A DNA stretch of 64,000 nucleotides from Rhodococcoides kyotonense (lineage in GTDB: Bacteria; Actinomycetota; Actinomycetes; Mycobacteriales; Mycobacteriaceae), in NCBI RefSeq assembly GCF_001645385.1, contig NZ_LVHI01000023.1, positions 1-64,000 of the forward strand, given 5' to 3'. A program made the position numbers and the translations under genes. This document shows, one piece after another, positions 8,132-18,526 of this stretch (its first letter is position 1; every line of letters starts with the position of its first letter). Under the pieces are notes generated by a model, which saw only the letters and a program-made list of their open reading frames with translations, was not told the DNA's origin and ran no database searches.

Positions 8132-8992
8132 ATGACCATCGCCAAAGGTCGTGGCGACCGTACTCTCATGCGCGCGAAGCGAATCGCGAACGCGCCGCTG
8201 ACCGTGCTCGACAGCGCGGGCGAACAGATGTCGTTCTACGCGCGAGCCATCGGATGGATTCCGCGCACGCTGATCCACTACAAGAAGGAAACCCTTCGTC
8301 TGCTCGCCGAGGTCACCTTCGGCAGCGGCGCGCTCGCCGTCATCGGCGGCACCATCGGCGTCATCGTGATGATGTCCGGCGCAACGGGTGTCGTCGTCGG
8401 CCTGCAGGGTTACGCAGCGCTCGAACAGCTCGGCAGCTCGGTGCTTACCGGCTTCCTGTCGGCGTACATCAACACCCGTGAGATCGCGCCCGTCGTCGCC
8501 GGTCTGGCGTTGTCGGCGACGGTCGGCGCAGGATTCACCGCGCAGCTCGGAGCCATGCGGATCTCCGAGGAGATCGACGCACTCGAGGTCATGGCGGTAC
8601 CGAGTGTGCCGTTTCTCGTCACGACGCGCATGATCGCCGGATTCATCGCGGTCATCCCGCTCTACATCGTCGGTCTGCTCGCGTCGTACATCGCCTCTCG
8701 CGGCATCAGCACGATCTTCAACGGGCAGTCGGGCGGGTCGTACGACCACTACTTCAATCTGTTCCTACCGCCCGAGGACGTTCTCTATTCGTTCCTGAAG
8801 GTGTTGATCTTCGCCTTCGTGCTGATCATGATCCACTGCTACTACGGGTTCCATGCTTCGGGCGGACCTGCCGGAGTCGGTGTCGCAGTGGGTCGTGCCG
8901 TGAGGACCGCCATCGTGACGGTCGCTGTTCTGGACTTCTTCCTCAGTCTTGCCATCTGGGGAACCACCACCACAGTGAGGGTTGCAGGATGA
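8132..8992 (+). CDS. yrbEB: MlaE/YrbE-family permease B
   Basis: A 286-residue partner permease. The MlaE core has ATVGAGFTAQLGAMRISEEI followed by DALEVMAV, the EExDA-type motif, and five to six hydrophobic segments. The N-terminus extends by about 40 residues compared with YrbE-A. Its stop overlaps the mceA start (ATGA, 8989-8992), so the two are translationally coupled. Confidence 0.92.
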   Translation: MTIAKGRGDRTLMRAKRIANAPLTVLDSAGEQMSFYARAIGWIPRTLIHYKKETLRLLAEVTFGSGALAVIGGTIGVIVMMSGATGVVVGLQGYAALEQLGSSVLTGFLSAYINTREIAPVVAGLALSATVGAGFTAQLGAMRISEEIDALEVMAVPSVPFLVTTRMIAGFIAVIPLYIVGLLASYIASRGISTIFNGQSGGSYDHYFNLFLPPEDVLYSFLKVLIFAFVLIMIHCYYGFHASGGPAGVGVAVGRAVRTAIVTVAVLDFFLSLAIWGTTTTVRVAG

Positions 8993-10350
8993 TCGACTCG
9001 CCGTCTCGCCTCAGGCGACTTCTGTTGGGTCTGGCATTCTTCTTGGTTCTCATCCTTTTCCTCGGGTGGTCCATCACGTCGTACAACAAGACGTTCAAGA
9101 AGGTCGTCAGCATCGATCTGATCACCGACTCGGTGGGCAACGCCCTGCCTGCCAACGCGGACGTGAAGGTCCGCGGGTTGATCGTGGGTGAGGTGCGCTC
9201 GGCGTCGACCGTCGACGGCGTCGTCACCGCGCATCTGGCGATCGATCCGGACAAGGCGGAGCTGATCCCGTCGAACACGACGGCGCGTTTGCTGCCGAAG
9301 ACGCTGTTCGGTGAGCGCTACGTGTCGCTGATCGTCCCGGAAGGAGACACGGCGTCGCCCATCACGAACGGCACCGTGCTGCGCCAGGACACGAGCGGCG
9401 ACGCCATCGAGGTGGGCCAGCTGCTGGACAACCTGCTGCCGCTGCTCGAAGCCATTCCGCCACAGGACCTGGCCAATACGCTCGGTGCGTTGGCGCAGGG
9501 ATTGAGTGGCCGCGGTGCGGAACTCGGCATGACGATCGATCGGCTCGAACGCATCTTCGGGAGCTTGAACACCGAGTTGCCGAACATTCAGGAAGATCTG
9601 CGTGGTCTCGCCGACTTCTCGCAGACCTACTCCGACGCTGCCCCCCAACTGGTGGACGCGCTCGAGAACCTGACCGTCACCGGCAACACGTTCGTCGAGC
9701 AGCGTCCTGCGGTCGACACGTTGATCGCGACGCTGACATCCACCAGCGGAACGACAGCGGACTTCCTGCAGGCCAATTCGAACAACCTGATCAACATCGC
9801 AGCGAATTCGCGTGAGGCACTGGAACTTCTGGCCAAGTACTCGCCGTCGTTCGGGTGCACGTTCTCGCAGTTCGTTCCGACCGTCGCCGAGGCGCAGAAG
9901 GTCATCGGCGTCGGAGACGAGTATCGGGGCATCAACGTGACCGCGTCGTTCGTCAACCCGAAGGGTCGTTACCTGCCCAACCAGGACGAGCCGCGTCTCT
10001 TCGACAACCGCGGACCGAAGTGCTACACCCCGGCGAACACCGATGCGGGCGAGTTCTTCCCGCAGTACCCGGGCGGATCGGCCAACGACGGGTCCTACCA
10101 GGTGCCGTCGAGAAACCCAGGACCGCAGGAGATCCCCGAACTTCCCGCACCGCAGCTGTCGGGCGTGCCTGCTGCGACGGGTACCGACGGCCAGGCGACG
10201 CCTGCGGGGTACGAAGGATCCGATTTCGAGCGTGACACCCTCGCCGTGATCTACGGCGAGGCCGGGGGAGTGGCTCCAGGTGAGATCCCGTCGTGGACGA
10301 CGACTCTCGGAGCACCCGCACTGAGGGGAGCGGAGGTGACCATCAAATGA
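8989..10350 (+). CDS. mceA: Mce family protein A
   Basis: A 453-residue protein with one N-terminal transmembrane helix (LLLGLAFFLVLILFLGW). An MlaD-type domain follows (SVGNALPANADVKVRGLIVG), then a long helical region and a Pro-rich C-terminus. Mce A-F subunits assemble into a hetero-hexameric tunnel carrying lipid across the periplasm. ATG 8989 overlaps yrbEB by 4 bp, and its stop overlaps the mceB start. Confidence 0.92.
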   Translation: MIDSPSRLRRLLLGLAFFLVLILFLGWSITSYNKTFKKVVSIDLITDSVGNALPANADVKVRGLIVGEVRSASTVDGVVTAHLAIDPDKAELIPSNTTARLLPKTLFGERYVSLIVPEGDTASPITNGTVLRQDTSGDAIEVGQLLDNLLPLLEAIPPQDLANTLGALAQGLSGRGAELGMTIDRLERIFGSLNTELPNIQEDLRGLADFSQTYSDAAPQLVDALENLTVTGNTFVEQRPAVDTLIATLTSTSGTTADFLQANSNNLINIAANSREALELLAKYSPSFGCTFSQFVPTVAEAQKVIGVGDEYRGINVTASFVNPKGRYLPNQDEPRLFDNRGPKCYTPANTDAGEFFPQYPGGSANDGSYQVPSRNPGPQEIPELPAPQLSGVPAATGTDGQATPAGYEGSDFERDTLAVIYGEAGGVAPGEIPSWTTTLGAPALRGAEVTIK

Positions 10351-11414
10351 GGGGACTTGCAGCTCCACTCGTCAAACTGATCGTGTTCGCGGTGGTGACC
10401 ATCCTGGCGACCGCCACGCTCGCGTTCTCGATCGCGAACATCAGCGGCGGAGGCGGCGAGAAGTACAGCGCGATCTTCAGCGACGTCGCGTCGCTCAACA
10501 AGGGCGACGAGGTACGTATTGCCGGTGTTCGCGTCGGTGACGTCAAGAACATCGAGATCGTCAACGAACGCGAAGCACGCGTCGAGTTCAGTGTCAACGG
10601 TCGCGACTACCTCCCGTCGACCGTGACTGCGAACCTGCGATACCGCAACCTGGTGGGGCAGCGCTACATCGCCCTCGAACAGGGCTCCGGAGAGCAGGGC
10701 GGAAAGCTGAACCCGGGCGGGGAGATTCCGCTCTCGCAGACCAAGCCCGCCGTCAATCTGACGACGCTGTTCGACGGTTTCCGGCCGCTGTTCACGACGC
10801 TCAACGCCGACGACGTGAACAAGCTGTCGTACCAGATCATCCAGGTGTTCCAGGGTGAGGCGGGCACGATCTCCGACCTGGTGCGCAGCACCGCGAGCCT
10901 GACCAACACTGTCGCCGACAAGGACCGGGTCATCGGAGCCGTCATCACCAACCTCAACACGGTGTTGGAGACGGTGAACCAGCACGACAAGGATCTGGAT
11001 TCGCTGATCGTCAACACGCAGCAGCTCGTGTCGGGGTTGTCGGCCGATCGTGACGTCGTCGGATCCGCCGTCACGTCGCTGGCCGGTCTGACGGACGCGA
11101 CCTCGGATCTGCTGGAGCCGACGCGGCCCGCGATCCAGGGATCGATCGCGTCGCTGAACACGCTTGCGACGACGCTGAACAACCGCGAGGAGGACCTGAC
11201 GAAGGTCATCCAGACACTGCCGAAGAAGCTCGACAAACTGATTCGCACCGCGCAGCAGGGATCGTGGTTCACGTTCTATCTGTGCGGCATCGACATTCAG
11301 GCCGGGCCGGGCACTTCGCCGAACTTGAACCTGCCGACGGGACTGCCGACTGTGAATCAACCGCTGTACACGAACGCGGCCGAGCGGTGCAAGGCTGGGG
11401 GGATCCAGGGATGA
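10347..11414 (+). CDS. mceB: Mce family protein B
   Basis: A 355-residue Mce subunit with an N-terminal hydrophobic anchor (LIVFAVVTILATATLAFSI). Its MlaD domain contains SLNKGDEVRIAGVRVGDVKN, followed by a coiled helical stretch. ATG 10347 overlaps the mceA stop by 4 bp and is preceded by GGAGGTGA; the frame stays open further upstream, but that would overlap mceA. It ends in an ATGA overlap with mceC. Confidence 0.92.
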   Translation: MRGLAAPLVKLIVFAVVTILATATLAFSIANISGGGGEKYSAIFSDVASLNKGDEVRIAGVRVGDVKNIEIVNEREARVEFSVNGRDYLPSTVTANLRYRNLVGQRYIALEQGSGEQGGKLNPGGEIPLSQTKPAVNLTTLFDGFRPLFTTLNADDVNKLSYQIIQVFQGEAGTISDLVRSTASLTNTVADKDRVIGAVITNLNTVLETVNQHDKDLDSLIVNTQQLVSGLSADRDVVGSAVTSLAGLTDATSDLLEPTRPAIQGSIASLNTLATTLNNREEDLTKVIQTLPKKLDKLIRTAQQGSWFTFYLCGIDIQAGPGTSPNLNLPTGLPTVNQPLYTNAAERCKAGGIQG

Positions 11415-12403
11415 AAAAGCGTAGCCCGGTAGTGGCCGGTGCGCTCGGCATCATGATCGTGCTGCTCGCGACCGTCGCCGTGTTCTTCCTCGACCGTCTG
11501 CCCATCCTGGGTGCAGGGTCGGTGTACACCGCAGAGTTCTCCGAGGCCGCAGGTCTCAAGCCCGGCAACGAAGTGCGCATCGCGGGCGTCAAGGTCGGCA
11601 AGGTCGATTCCGTCGATCTCGCCGGCGACAAGGTGAACGTTCAATTCCGCGTGCAGGACGCGTGGATCGGCAACAACTCGTCGGCTTCGATCCAGATCAA
11701 GACGCTGCTCGGCCAGAAGTACCTGGCCATCGATCCGCGCGGCGACGAGGTCTTGAAGCCGAAGGATCCGATCCCGCTCGAGCGCACGACATCTCCGTAC
11801 GACGTCATCGACGCGTTCTCCGACGCGGCGCGCACCATCACCGACATCGACACCGACCAGTTGGCGTCGAGCTTCCAGACGCTGTCGCAGGCGTTCTCGG
11901 AGACGCCGGACGACATTCGAGCATCGCTCGACGGTGTCAGCAGGCTGTCGCAGACCATCGCAAGTCGAGATGCCGAGTTGCAGAGGCTGTTCGAGGCGAC
12001 CGGCAAGACCTCGAAGGTGCTGGCCGACCGTAACCAGGAGTTCAACCGCCTCATCGCCGACGCCGGTCCGTTGCTCGAAGAACTCAACAACAGACAGCAG
12101 TCGATCTCACAACTGCTGACAGGCACGCAGCGGCTGTCCACGGAACTCACCGGATTGGTTCGCGACAACGAGCAGCAGATCAATCCGATGCTCCAGCAGT
12201 TGAACGGAGTCATCGACATCCTGAACGCGAACAACGACTCCCTGTCCAGGGCGCTCGAGCTCTATGCGCCGTTCGTGCGTTTGTATGCCAACGTCACGGC
12301 GAACGGCCGGTGGCTCGACATCACCCTCGCCAACCTGACGCCGCCCGGTCTGCCGCTCATTCCCGGCTACCGTCAGCCCGCACGCGATCTCGGGGGCAAC
12401 TGA
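11411..12403 (+). CDS. mceC: Mce family protein C
   Basis: A 330-residue Mce subunit. MKKRSP precedes a single transmembrane helix, followed by an MlaD domain ([20 protein letters not shown]) and a helical region with heptad-like leucines. It lacks the extended Pro-rich tail seen in MceA. It overlaps mceB by 4 bp and mceD by 1 bp. Confidence 0.92.
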   Translation: MKKRSPVVAGALGIMIVLLATVAVFFLDRLPILGAGSVYTAEFSEAAGLKPGNEVRIAGVKVGKVDSVDLAGDKVNVQFRVQDAWIGNNSSASIQIKTLLGQKYLAIDPRGDEVLKPKDPIPLERTTSPYDVIDAFSDAARTITDIDTDQLASSFQTLSQAFSETPDDIRASLDGVSRLSQTIASRDAELQRLFEATGKTSKVLADRNQEFNRLIADAGPLLEELNNRQQSISQLLTGTQRLSTELTGLVRDNEQQINPMLQQLNGVIDILNANNDSLSRALELYAPFVRLYANVTANGRWLDITLANLTPPGLPLIPGYRQPARDLGGN

Positions 12404-13683
12404 TGACCGACACCGCACAGAAACAGAAGAAGTCCGGCATCGGCAAGGGCGTCATCGCAGCCGTCGTGATCGTCGCGTTGGTCGTCGCAGCCGGTCTGTG
12501 GTGGCTGTTCACGCGCGCCGGCGCCACGAACATCACCGCCTACTTCGACAAGTCGGTCGGTATCTACGAGGGCTCGGATGTCCGTGTGCTCGGTGTCGCG
12601 GTCGGTGAGGTCACCTCGGTAACCCCTCAGGGCGACCAGGTCGAGGTTCAGATGCGCGTGAAGCGCGGCATCGACATCCCGGCCGACGCGAAGGCAGCGC
12701 AGATCACGCCGTCTCTGGTGTCGGACAGGTACATCCAGCTCGCGCCCGCGTACAGCGGAGGCGACACGATGGCCTCCGGCGCGGTCATTCCGCGCGATCG
12801 TACGGCAACTCCCGTCGAGGTCGACCAGATCTACGCGAGCATCGACGAACTCTCGACCGCTCTCGGTCCCGAGGGCGCCAACAAGGACGGCGCGCTGACA
12901 GACCTCGTGAACACCGGTGCTGCGAACCTCGACGGCAACGGTGAAGCGTTGGGCGACAGCATCACTCAGCTGTCCGAGGCGTCGCGCACACTCAACGAGT
13001 CGCGCGGCGACCTGTTCGACACGGTCAAGAACCTGCAGACGTTCGTGTCGGCGCTCGCCGCGAACGATCAACAGGTCCGAAACTTCAACAACCAGCTGTC
13101 GGATCTCACGAGCTTCCTGAACGGAGAACGCGAGGATCTCGGTGCGGCGCTGAACCAGCTGTCCATCACGCTTGGTGACGTCGCCGGATTCGTCGCGGAC
13201 AATCGAGATCAGCTGGTGCAGGCCGCCGACGGTCTCGTCCAGCCCACGCAGACGTTGGCCGACGGCAAGGAATCGCTGGTGGAGACGCTGACGCTGCTTC
13301 CGCTCGCAATCAGTAACCTCGTCAACGCGTACGACGCCGAATCGGGAACGCTGGCGTCCCGCGCCAACCTGCAGAACGAGACGCAGGACCCGTTGGGCAC
13401 GGTGTGCAGATTGATCGACCTCGGCAAGCTGGTGCCGGGCGATCCGCGCTTCGAGCAGCTCGGTGCGCAGATCCAGCCGATCATCGATCGATGCAGCGAA
13501 TTCACGACCTTGATTCAAGGGCCCGTGCGGGATTCGGGCGTCGTTCTGCCGTTCGGTGTCCTCAGCGGTACGACCGAACAGAACGCCGTCGTGCCGGGAA
13601 CGGTGCCCGGCACCGTGTCGCCGCGTCTCGGCGAGAACAACACGCTGCCCGGTTTGCAGCAGTCGCTCGGAGGGGGACAGTGA
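12403..13683 (+). CDS. mceD: Mce family protein D
   Basis: A 426-residue Mce subunit. A short Lys-rich N-terminus is followed by one transmembrane helix ([20 protein letters not shown]), an MlaD domain ([20 protein letters not shown]), a long helical region and a disordered Val/Pro/Gly tail. TGATG overlaps couple it to mceC and mceE. Confidence 0.92.
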   Translation: MTDTAQKQKKSGIGKGVIAAVVIVALVVAAGLWWLFTRAGATNITAYFDKSVGIYEGSDVRVLGVAVGEVTSVTPQGDQVEVQMRVKRGIDIPADAKAAQITPSLVSDRYIQLAPAYSGGDTMASGAVIPRDRTATPVEVDQIYASIDELSTALGPEGANKDGALTDLVNTGAANLDGNGEALGDSITQLSEASRTLNESRGDLFDTVKNLQTFVSALAANDQQVRNFNNQLSDLTSFLNGEREDLGAALNQLSITLGDVAGFVADNRDQLVQAADGLVQPTQTLADGKESLVETLTLLPLAISNLVNAYDAESGTLASRANLQNETQDPLGTVCRLIDLGKLVPGDPRFEQLGAQIQPIIDRCSEFTTLIQGPVRDSGVVLPFGVLSGTTEQNAVVPGTVPGTVSPRLGENNTLPGLQQSLGGGQ

Positions 13684-14969
13684 TGGGAAGGTCGGTCATG
13701 CGTACGCGCCCACTCGTCGTGCTCGCCGGTGCGACGGTCGTCGGCTTGTCGGCGACGGCGTGTTCGCAGGGCGTCTACGGCATTCCGCTGCCCGGTGGCG
13801 CGGATACCGGAAGCAACCCGATGCATCTGACCATTCAGTTCCAGGACGTGCTCGACCTCGTCCCGCAGTCGACGGTGAAGGTCGACGGTGTCGAGGTCGG
13901 CCGAGTCGATTCGATCTCGGTGCCGAACGGTGAGTGGACCGCGAACGTGAACGTCATCGTCGACAATTCGGTGGATCTGCCCGCCAATGCGCTTGCCGCA
14001 GTGGAGCAGACGTCGATCCTCGGTGAGAAGTTCGTTCAGCTGACGGTGCCTGCGGGTGACGCCGATCCGCAGAAACTGCAGGACGGCGACACGATCCCGC
14101 TGGATCGGACGCGGTCGACGACGAACATCGAGCAGGTTCTCGGCGCGTTGTCGATGGTCCTCAACGGCGGTGGCGTCGGCCAACTCGCTCCGGTCGTCAA
14201 GGAATTGAGTGCCGCGTTCGACGGTCGCGAGGGCAAGACACGCAGTCTGTTGGAACAGGCGAACACCCTCATCGGTGGCCTCGAAGAGCAGCGCGACGAC
14301 ATCACCCGTGCGCTCGACGGTCTCGACGTTCTGACGACCGAGGTGAGTGGCCAGACCGAGAAGATCGATCGTGTGCTGTCGGACCTTCCGATCGCGACGG
14401 ACGTTCTCGAACAGCAGCGTCCGCAGCTGACGCAGATGCTCGGCCAGCTCGATCGACTCGGAGCCGTCGGCACCGACGTGATCAACCGGTCCAAGGACAA
14501 CCTGATCGCCGATCTGCGCGCACTGCGGCCGACGTTGCAGGCGCTCGCCGAGTCGAGCGACGACATCGTCACGACGCTGCCGCTCATCCCGACCCTCCCG
14601 TTCCCCGACGGCATCGAGCAGATCACACAGGGCGATTCGGCGAACCTGTACCTGTCGCTGGATCTGTCGATCGGCACCACGCTGCGCAATCTCGGTGTGG
14701 GAGAAGGCGATCCGGTCTACATCCCACCGAAGTACGGTGACACGCTGCCGCTGGTCGATCCGTCGAACCCGTACTACAACGGCAACGGACCGCGCCCGGG
14801 ATGGCCGACGATCTCGCTGCTGCCGTTGCCTCCGATCATTCCCAATCCGTCCCCGCCGCCGGGAGTCCCGGTCGCGCCAGGAACCGAACCGGTGGACTCG
14901 CCCGTGAACGAACCGACTCCGTTCGCTCCGTTGAACGACCTGCTCGAACAATTCGGAGGTGGACAGTGA
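13683..14969 (+). CDS. mceE: Mce family lipoprotein E
   Basis: A 428-residue Mce subunit with a lipoprotein signal: MRTRPLVVLAGATVV, then lipobox LSATAC (Cys about residue 27 from ATG 13683). MceE is the lipoprotein member in canonical Mce operons. The MlaD domain (DLVPQSTVKVDGVEVGRVDS) is followed by helices and a Pro-rich C-terminus ending in an acidic tail. A second ATG at 13698 would give a shorter signal peptide. Confidence 0.93.
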   Translation: MGRSVMRTRPLVVLAGATVVGLSATACSQGVYGIPLPGGADTGSNPMHLTIQFQDVLDLVPQSTVKVDGVEVGRVDSISVPNGEWTANVNVIVDNSVDLPANALAAVEQTSILGEKFVQLTVPAGDADPQKLQDGDTIPLDRTRSTTNIEQVLGALSMVLNGGGVGQLAPVVKELSAAFDGREGKTRSLLEQANTLIGGLEEQRDDITRALDGLDVLTTEVSGQTEKIDRVLSDLPIATDVLEQQRPQLTQMLGQLDRLGAVGTDVINRSKDNLIADLRALRPTLQALAESSDDIVTTLPLIPTLPFPDGIEQITQGDSANLYLSLDLSIGTTLRNLGVGEGDPVYIPPKYGDTLPLVDPSNPYYNGNGPRPGWPTISLLPLPPIIPNPSPPPGVPVAPGTEPVDSPVNEPTPFAPLNDLLEQFGGGQ

Positions 14970-16213
14970 GATCGCGGCTGGTCAGGATTCAGCTGTTCGC
15001 ATTCATCGCCGTCGCGGTGCTCGGCATCGTGTACGTCGGTGGAAAGTACGTCCGAATCGACAATCTGCTCGGCTTCGGGCAGTACGACGTCAATGCGCAG
15101 TTCGCGGACTCGGGCGGCATCTTCACCAACGCCGAGGTGACGTACCGCGGTGTGCCCGTCGGGACGGTCGGTGCGTTGTCGCTGACGTCGGACGGCGTGA
15201 ACGTCGAACTGCTGTTGAACAACGGTGGGCCGGACATTCCGTCGTCGGCGAAGGCCGTCGTGGCCAACCGCTCTGCGATCGGTGAGCAGTACGTCGACCT
15301 GCAGCCGACCAGCGACGAGGGTCCGTACCTCGAAAGCGGTTCGGTCATCGTCGAGGCGGACACGGCAACGCCCGTTCCGGTCGAGAACGTGCTCGCGAGT
15401 GCGGACAGTCTCGTCAGTTCCGTTCCGTTGCAGAACTTGACGACGGTTGTCCAGGAACTGGGCACGGCATTGAACGGCAAGGGCGACGATCTGCAGGTCC
15501 TCCTGGACTCGCTGAACACGCTCACTCAGTCCGGTGACGAGGCGTTGCCCCAAACTCTCGCGCTCGTTCGGGACAGCCGGACGGTTCTCGACACCCAGTC
15601 GGATCAGGCGTCGGCCATCCGTCAGTTCAGCACCGACCTGAACAACGTGACGGCCCAGCTGCGCAGCAACGACCCGGACATTCGACGACTGATCAACACC
15701 GGCACTGCCGCCAGCGATCAGATCGGTGCGTTGATCGACGAGGGCGGTCCGGCGTTGACGACCGATCTGAACAACCTCAACGAGGTCACCGAGCTTGCCG
15801 CGCCGCGCACGCTCGCGTTGCAGCCGCTGCTGATCTTCCTGCCCGCGTTGGCCGCTGGATCGAGCACGTTGACCCCGGGCGACGGCACGATCCATCAGGG
15901 TCTGCTGCTCGAGACGAACAACCCGCCGCCGTGCACGGTCGGCTACGAGGGCACCCAGGCGATCCTCGCGGAGGAGAAGGCGAAGAACCCGAACTTCGAC
16001 ATGTCCGAGGACAACTACCCGCTGAACCTGCAGGCCAACTGCACGACGCCTCAGGGCAGCGTGACAGGTGTTCGTAGTTCCAACCGCATCGTCTTCGCGG
16101 ATCCCGAAACCCCGCAGCCGTGGGATTCGAAGCCGAAGGTCGATCCGGACAAGCTCAACTTGAATCCGATTGCGACGCAGCTCGCACCGCTGATCGGTGT
16201 CACTCCGAAGTAA
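14966..16213 (+). CDS. mceF: Mce family protein F
   Basis: A 415-residue last Mce subunit. GTG 14966 overlaps the mceE stop by 4 bp and has GGAGGTGG just upstream. Its N-terminal helix (LFAFIAVAVLGIVYVGG) precedes the MlaD domain (GIFTNAEVTYRGVPVGTVGA) and the helical region. It completes a six-subunit set, so the operon encodes a whole importer. The clade (cholesterol, mycolate or other lipid) cannot be assigned by eye. Confidence 0.92.
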   Translation: MRSRLVRIQLFAFIAVAVLGIVYVGGKYVRIDNLLGFGQYDVNAQFADSGGIFTNAEVTYRGVPVGTVGALSLTSDGVNVELLLNNGGPDIPSSAKAVVANRSAIGEQYVDLQPTSDEGPYLESGSVIVEADTATPVPVENVLASADSLVSSVPLQNLTTVVQELGTALNGKGDDLQVLLDSLNTLTQSGDEALPQTLALVRDSRTVLDTQSDQASAIRQFSTDLNNVTAQLRSNDPDIRRLINTGTAASDQIGALIDEGGPALTTDLNNLNEVTELAAPRTLALQPLLIFLPALAAGSSTLTPGDGTIHQGLLLETNNPPPCTVGYEGTQAILAEEKAKNPNFDMSEDNYPLNLQANCTTPQGSVTGVRSSNRIVFADPETPQPWDSKPKVDPDKLNLNPIATQLAPLIGVTPK

Positions 16214-16254
16214 GCGGATCGGGTGACGAAGTTACCGAGTAGTAGGGTGTCAGT

Positions 16255-16986
16255 GTGACGTCAAACACCGAAGCCCAGGAGCCGACTTCCGGCGCTCCTG
16301 GGCCATCGAGCGAAAATGTCGGCCGAAAGAGCAGCAGGACTCCGATTCTGATCGGCGTATCCGTCGTCGCGATCGTCGCCCTGGTAGCGGCCGTGTGGTT
16401 CGGAATCGGGTACGTGAACGCGCGATCCGACAAATCGGTTGCCGACACCCGCGACTCGGCACTCACCGGTGCCCAGCAGGTGGCGATCAACCTCAACACC
16501 GTCGACGCCGCCAACATCGATCAGTCGTTCGACGACATGAAGTCGTCCATTACCGGCGACACGATGCTGAACGATCTGGAAGCAACACGGTCGTCTATCG
16601 ACGACGCGGTCCGCACGTCGGGAGCCAAGAGTTCGGCCGAGTTGATGCACTCGACCCTGACCGAACTCAGCGCCGACGAGGGCACAGCCACCGCACTGGT
16701 CGTCATCGCCGCGACGACGACGTGGCCTGACCGTCCGGCGCAGAAGGTCAAGCAGACCATGCGGTTGTTCATGGAAGACGTCGACGGTACGTGGAAGGCC
16801 AACAAGGTCGACCCGATCGGAACACCGATCGCGCTCGACGCGTCGGGCGGGCAGACGGACTCGAACGGATTGCCGCTCGACCCCAATGGAGCTCCCGCCC
16901 CGACCACTGAGCCCGCCGACCCGAACGCGGTCCCGTCCGAAACCGCGGAGCCTGCGCCCGCTCCCGATGCGACCGGCGGGCAGTGA
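16255..16986 (+). CDS. Mce-associated membrane protein
   Basis: A 243-residue protein. A disordered N-terminus of about 25 residues precedes one transmembrane helix (ILIGVSVVAIVALVAAVWFGIGY). An extracytoplasmic alpha+beta domain of the Mas/Mam (SnoaL-like) type found downstream of mce operons follows, then a Pro/Ala-rich tail. Members stabilise Mce complexes. GTG 16255 lies 41 bp after mceF, in the same transcription unit. Confidence 0.82.
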   Translation: MTSNTEAQEPTSGAPGPSSENVGRKSSRTPILIGVSVVAIVALVAAVWFGIGYVNARSDKSVADTRDSALTGAQQVAINLNTVDAANIDQSFDDMKSSITGDTMLNDLEATRSSIDDAVRTSGAKSSAELMHSTLTELSADEGTATALVVIAATTTWPDRPAQKVKQTMRLFMEDVDGTWKANKVDPIGTPIALDASGGQTDSNGLPLDPNGAPAPTTEPADPNAVPSETAEPAPAPDATGGQ

Positions 16987-17051
16987 CATCCGTCCTGCCC
17001 TGACCATCGGATAGTGGCATTTTTCGAAAGAACTACGAGGAGTTGTCCGCA

Positions 17052-17837
17052 GTGCCTCCACAGCGCCGGAAGATCGTTCCCCCCAACACCACCAGCAAGG
17101 CTCGGAAGAAGGTGGCGGGCAGCAATCGCAGAACCGAGCCCGACGCCGTCGCGTCCGACGCAGCGACTCCGGACACCACGGCGACCTCGGATTCCACCAC
17201 GCCGGTAGACCTTTCGAAGGCTGCGAAGCCCGACGCCGCCGCGCCTGAACCCGAGGCTCCCGCAGAACCGCCCGCTCCCGCGGAACCTGCCGCTCTCGCG
17301 GAACCTGCCGCTCCTGCGGAGCCCGCCGCTTCCGAGGCGCCTGCCGCGCGGACCAGCTGGACGCCGGTTGTCGCAGTGGGGGTCGCTGCCGTCGTGTTCG
17401 GTGCTGTCGCCGTCGTTGCTGCGCTGAAGCCCGGTGCGGACGTCGACAATTCGGCGTGGGTCGATCAGAACGCGACGTCCGAGGTCACCGCTGCGGCGAC
17501 GGACGCATTGAAGACGCTCTACACCTACAGCGACGCGACGATCGACGAGGACTTCGACAAGGCCCGCGCCGTCCTCAACCCCGACATGCTCGCCGAGTTC
17601 GACCGAGTGGCCGACACGACGAAATCGGCTGTGCGCCAGACTCAGACCGCAACGCAGGCCGACATCTCCGATATCGGCGTCACGCGCCTCGAACCCGATC
17701 ACGCCGAGATCGTCGCACTGCTCAATGTCAGTGCCACGCAAGCGGGCGTCGCGCAGGGAAATGCCGAGGGGCCCATCGTCGTGAACATGGAGAAGACCGA
17801 CGGTAAGTGGATTCTTTCTGCCATCTCCGATCAGTAA
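17052..17837 (+). CDS. Mce-associated membrane protein with Pro/Ala-rich N-terminus
   Basis: A 261-residue second Mce-associated protein. The first roughly 100 residues are low-complexity, with repeated PAEPAA units. One transmembrane helix (VVAVGVAAVVFGAVAVVAAL) and an extracytoplasmic domain resembling the preceding gene follow. GTG 17052 fits the GAGGAG ribosome site (17036-17041); the TTG at 17043 is too close to it. It appears to be the last gene of the Mce operon and converges on the GNAT gene. Confidence 0.8.
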   Translation: MPPQRRKIVPPNTTSKARKKVAGSNRRTEPDAVASDAATPDTTATSDSTTPVDLSKAAKPDAAAPEPEAPAEPPAPAEPAALAEPAAPAEPAASEAPAARTSWTPVVAVGVAAVVFGAVAVVAALKPGADVDNSAWVDQNATSEVTAAATDALKTLYTYSDATIDEDFDKARAVLNPDMLAEFDRVADTTKSAVRQTQTATQADISDIGVTRLEPDHAEIVALLNVSATQAGVAQGNAEGPIVVNMEKTDGKWILSAISDQ

Positions 17838-17902
17838 GCGGTATCAGCAGCCCGAACCGGTTGATGATCTTCTCGCAGCCGCCACGACGGAAGGCGAGCC
17901 GG

Positions 17903-18526
17903 CTACGGCCCGCTCGTCACCTGCGCGGGCGGGCGGTTCATGCGGTACACGAGCGGACCTTTCGGCCCGATGGTCGTCGTGCCTACCGGTTCGAAACCCA
18001 TTGCGGTCCAGAAGGGAATGTTTCCCTCCTTGCAGATCCCGTAGGTGATGCGACGTTCGTGGTCCATTCGCTCGAAGATGGAGCTCGTCAATGCCCGTCC
18101 GACGCCCGAACGATGCAGTGACGGCTCGATTCCCAGATACACCCACAGGACGGCCTGGTCGTCGGGGGCTCCGGCGAGCAGCGTCCTGTCCATCTGGATG
18201 CCGGGTCGGACGCCGCGTCCCATGGCCCACAACAGGTGCGGTCCGCTGATTGCCTTGCGCCACCACGGTTCCGGCGGTGAGTCGTGCGGATACCAGAGGC
18301 TGACGCCGACGATCCTGCCGTCGATGGTCGCGACCTCGGCCCCGTCGATGGGCAGATACCGATGACGGATCAACGCGGACATCATGCGTCGTTGCTTCTT
18401 CGGTCGTGTGCGGTCGTTCGGGAAGAAGTACCCGCTGACCGGATCCTCGACCTGGAATGCACGGGCCATCACTTCGGACATCTCTCGGATGTCTGCTTTC
18501 GTGGCGTACCTGATCTCAACCGACAT
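17903..18526 (-). CDS. GNAT family N-acetyltransferase
   Basis: A 207-residue GNAT-fold acyltransferase. The acetyl-CoA-binding segment is LGIEPSLHRSGVGRAL, a variant of the R/Q-x-x-G-x-G/A loop, after strand 4 (AVLWVYLGI). The substrate is unknown. The start at 18526 has an AAAGGA ribosome site; the longer frame to 18571 lies inside the MMPL gene. It overlaps the MMPL gene by 11 bp, so the two are one transcript. Being tied to a transporter and PKS genes, it might N-acylate an amine lipid; that is inference. Confidence 0.82.
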   Translation of the reverse strand: MSVEIRYATKADIREMSEVMARAFQVEDPVSGYFFPNDRTRPKKQRRMMSALIRHRYLPIDGAEVATIDGRIVGVSLWYPHDSPPEPWWRKAISGPHLLWAMGRGVRPGIQMDRTLLAGAPDDQAVLWVYLGIEPSLHRSGVGRALTSSIFERMDHERRITYGICKEGNIPFWTAMGFEPVGTTTIGPKGPLVYRMNRPPAQVTSGP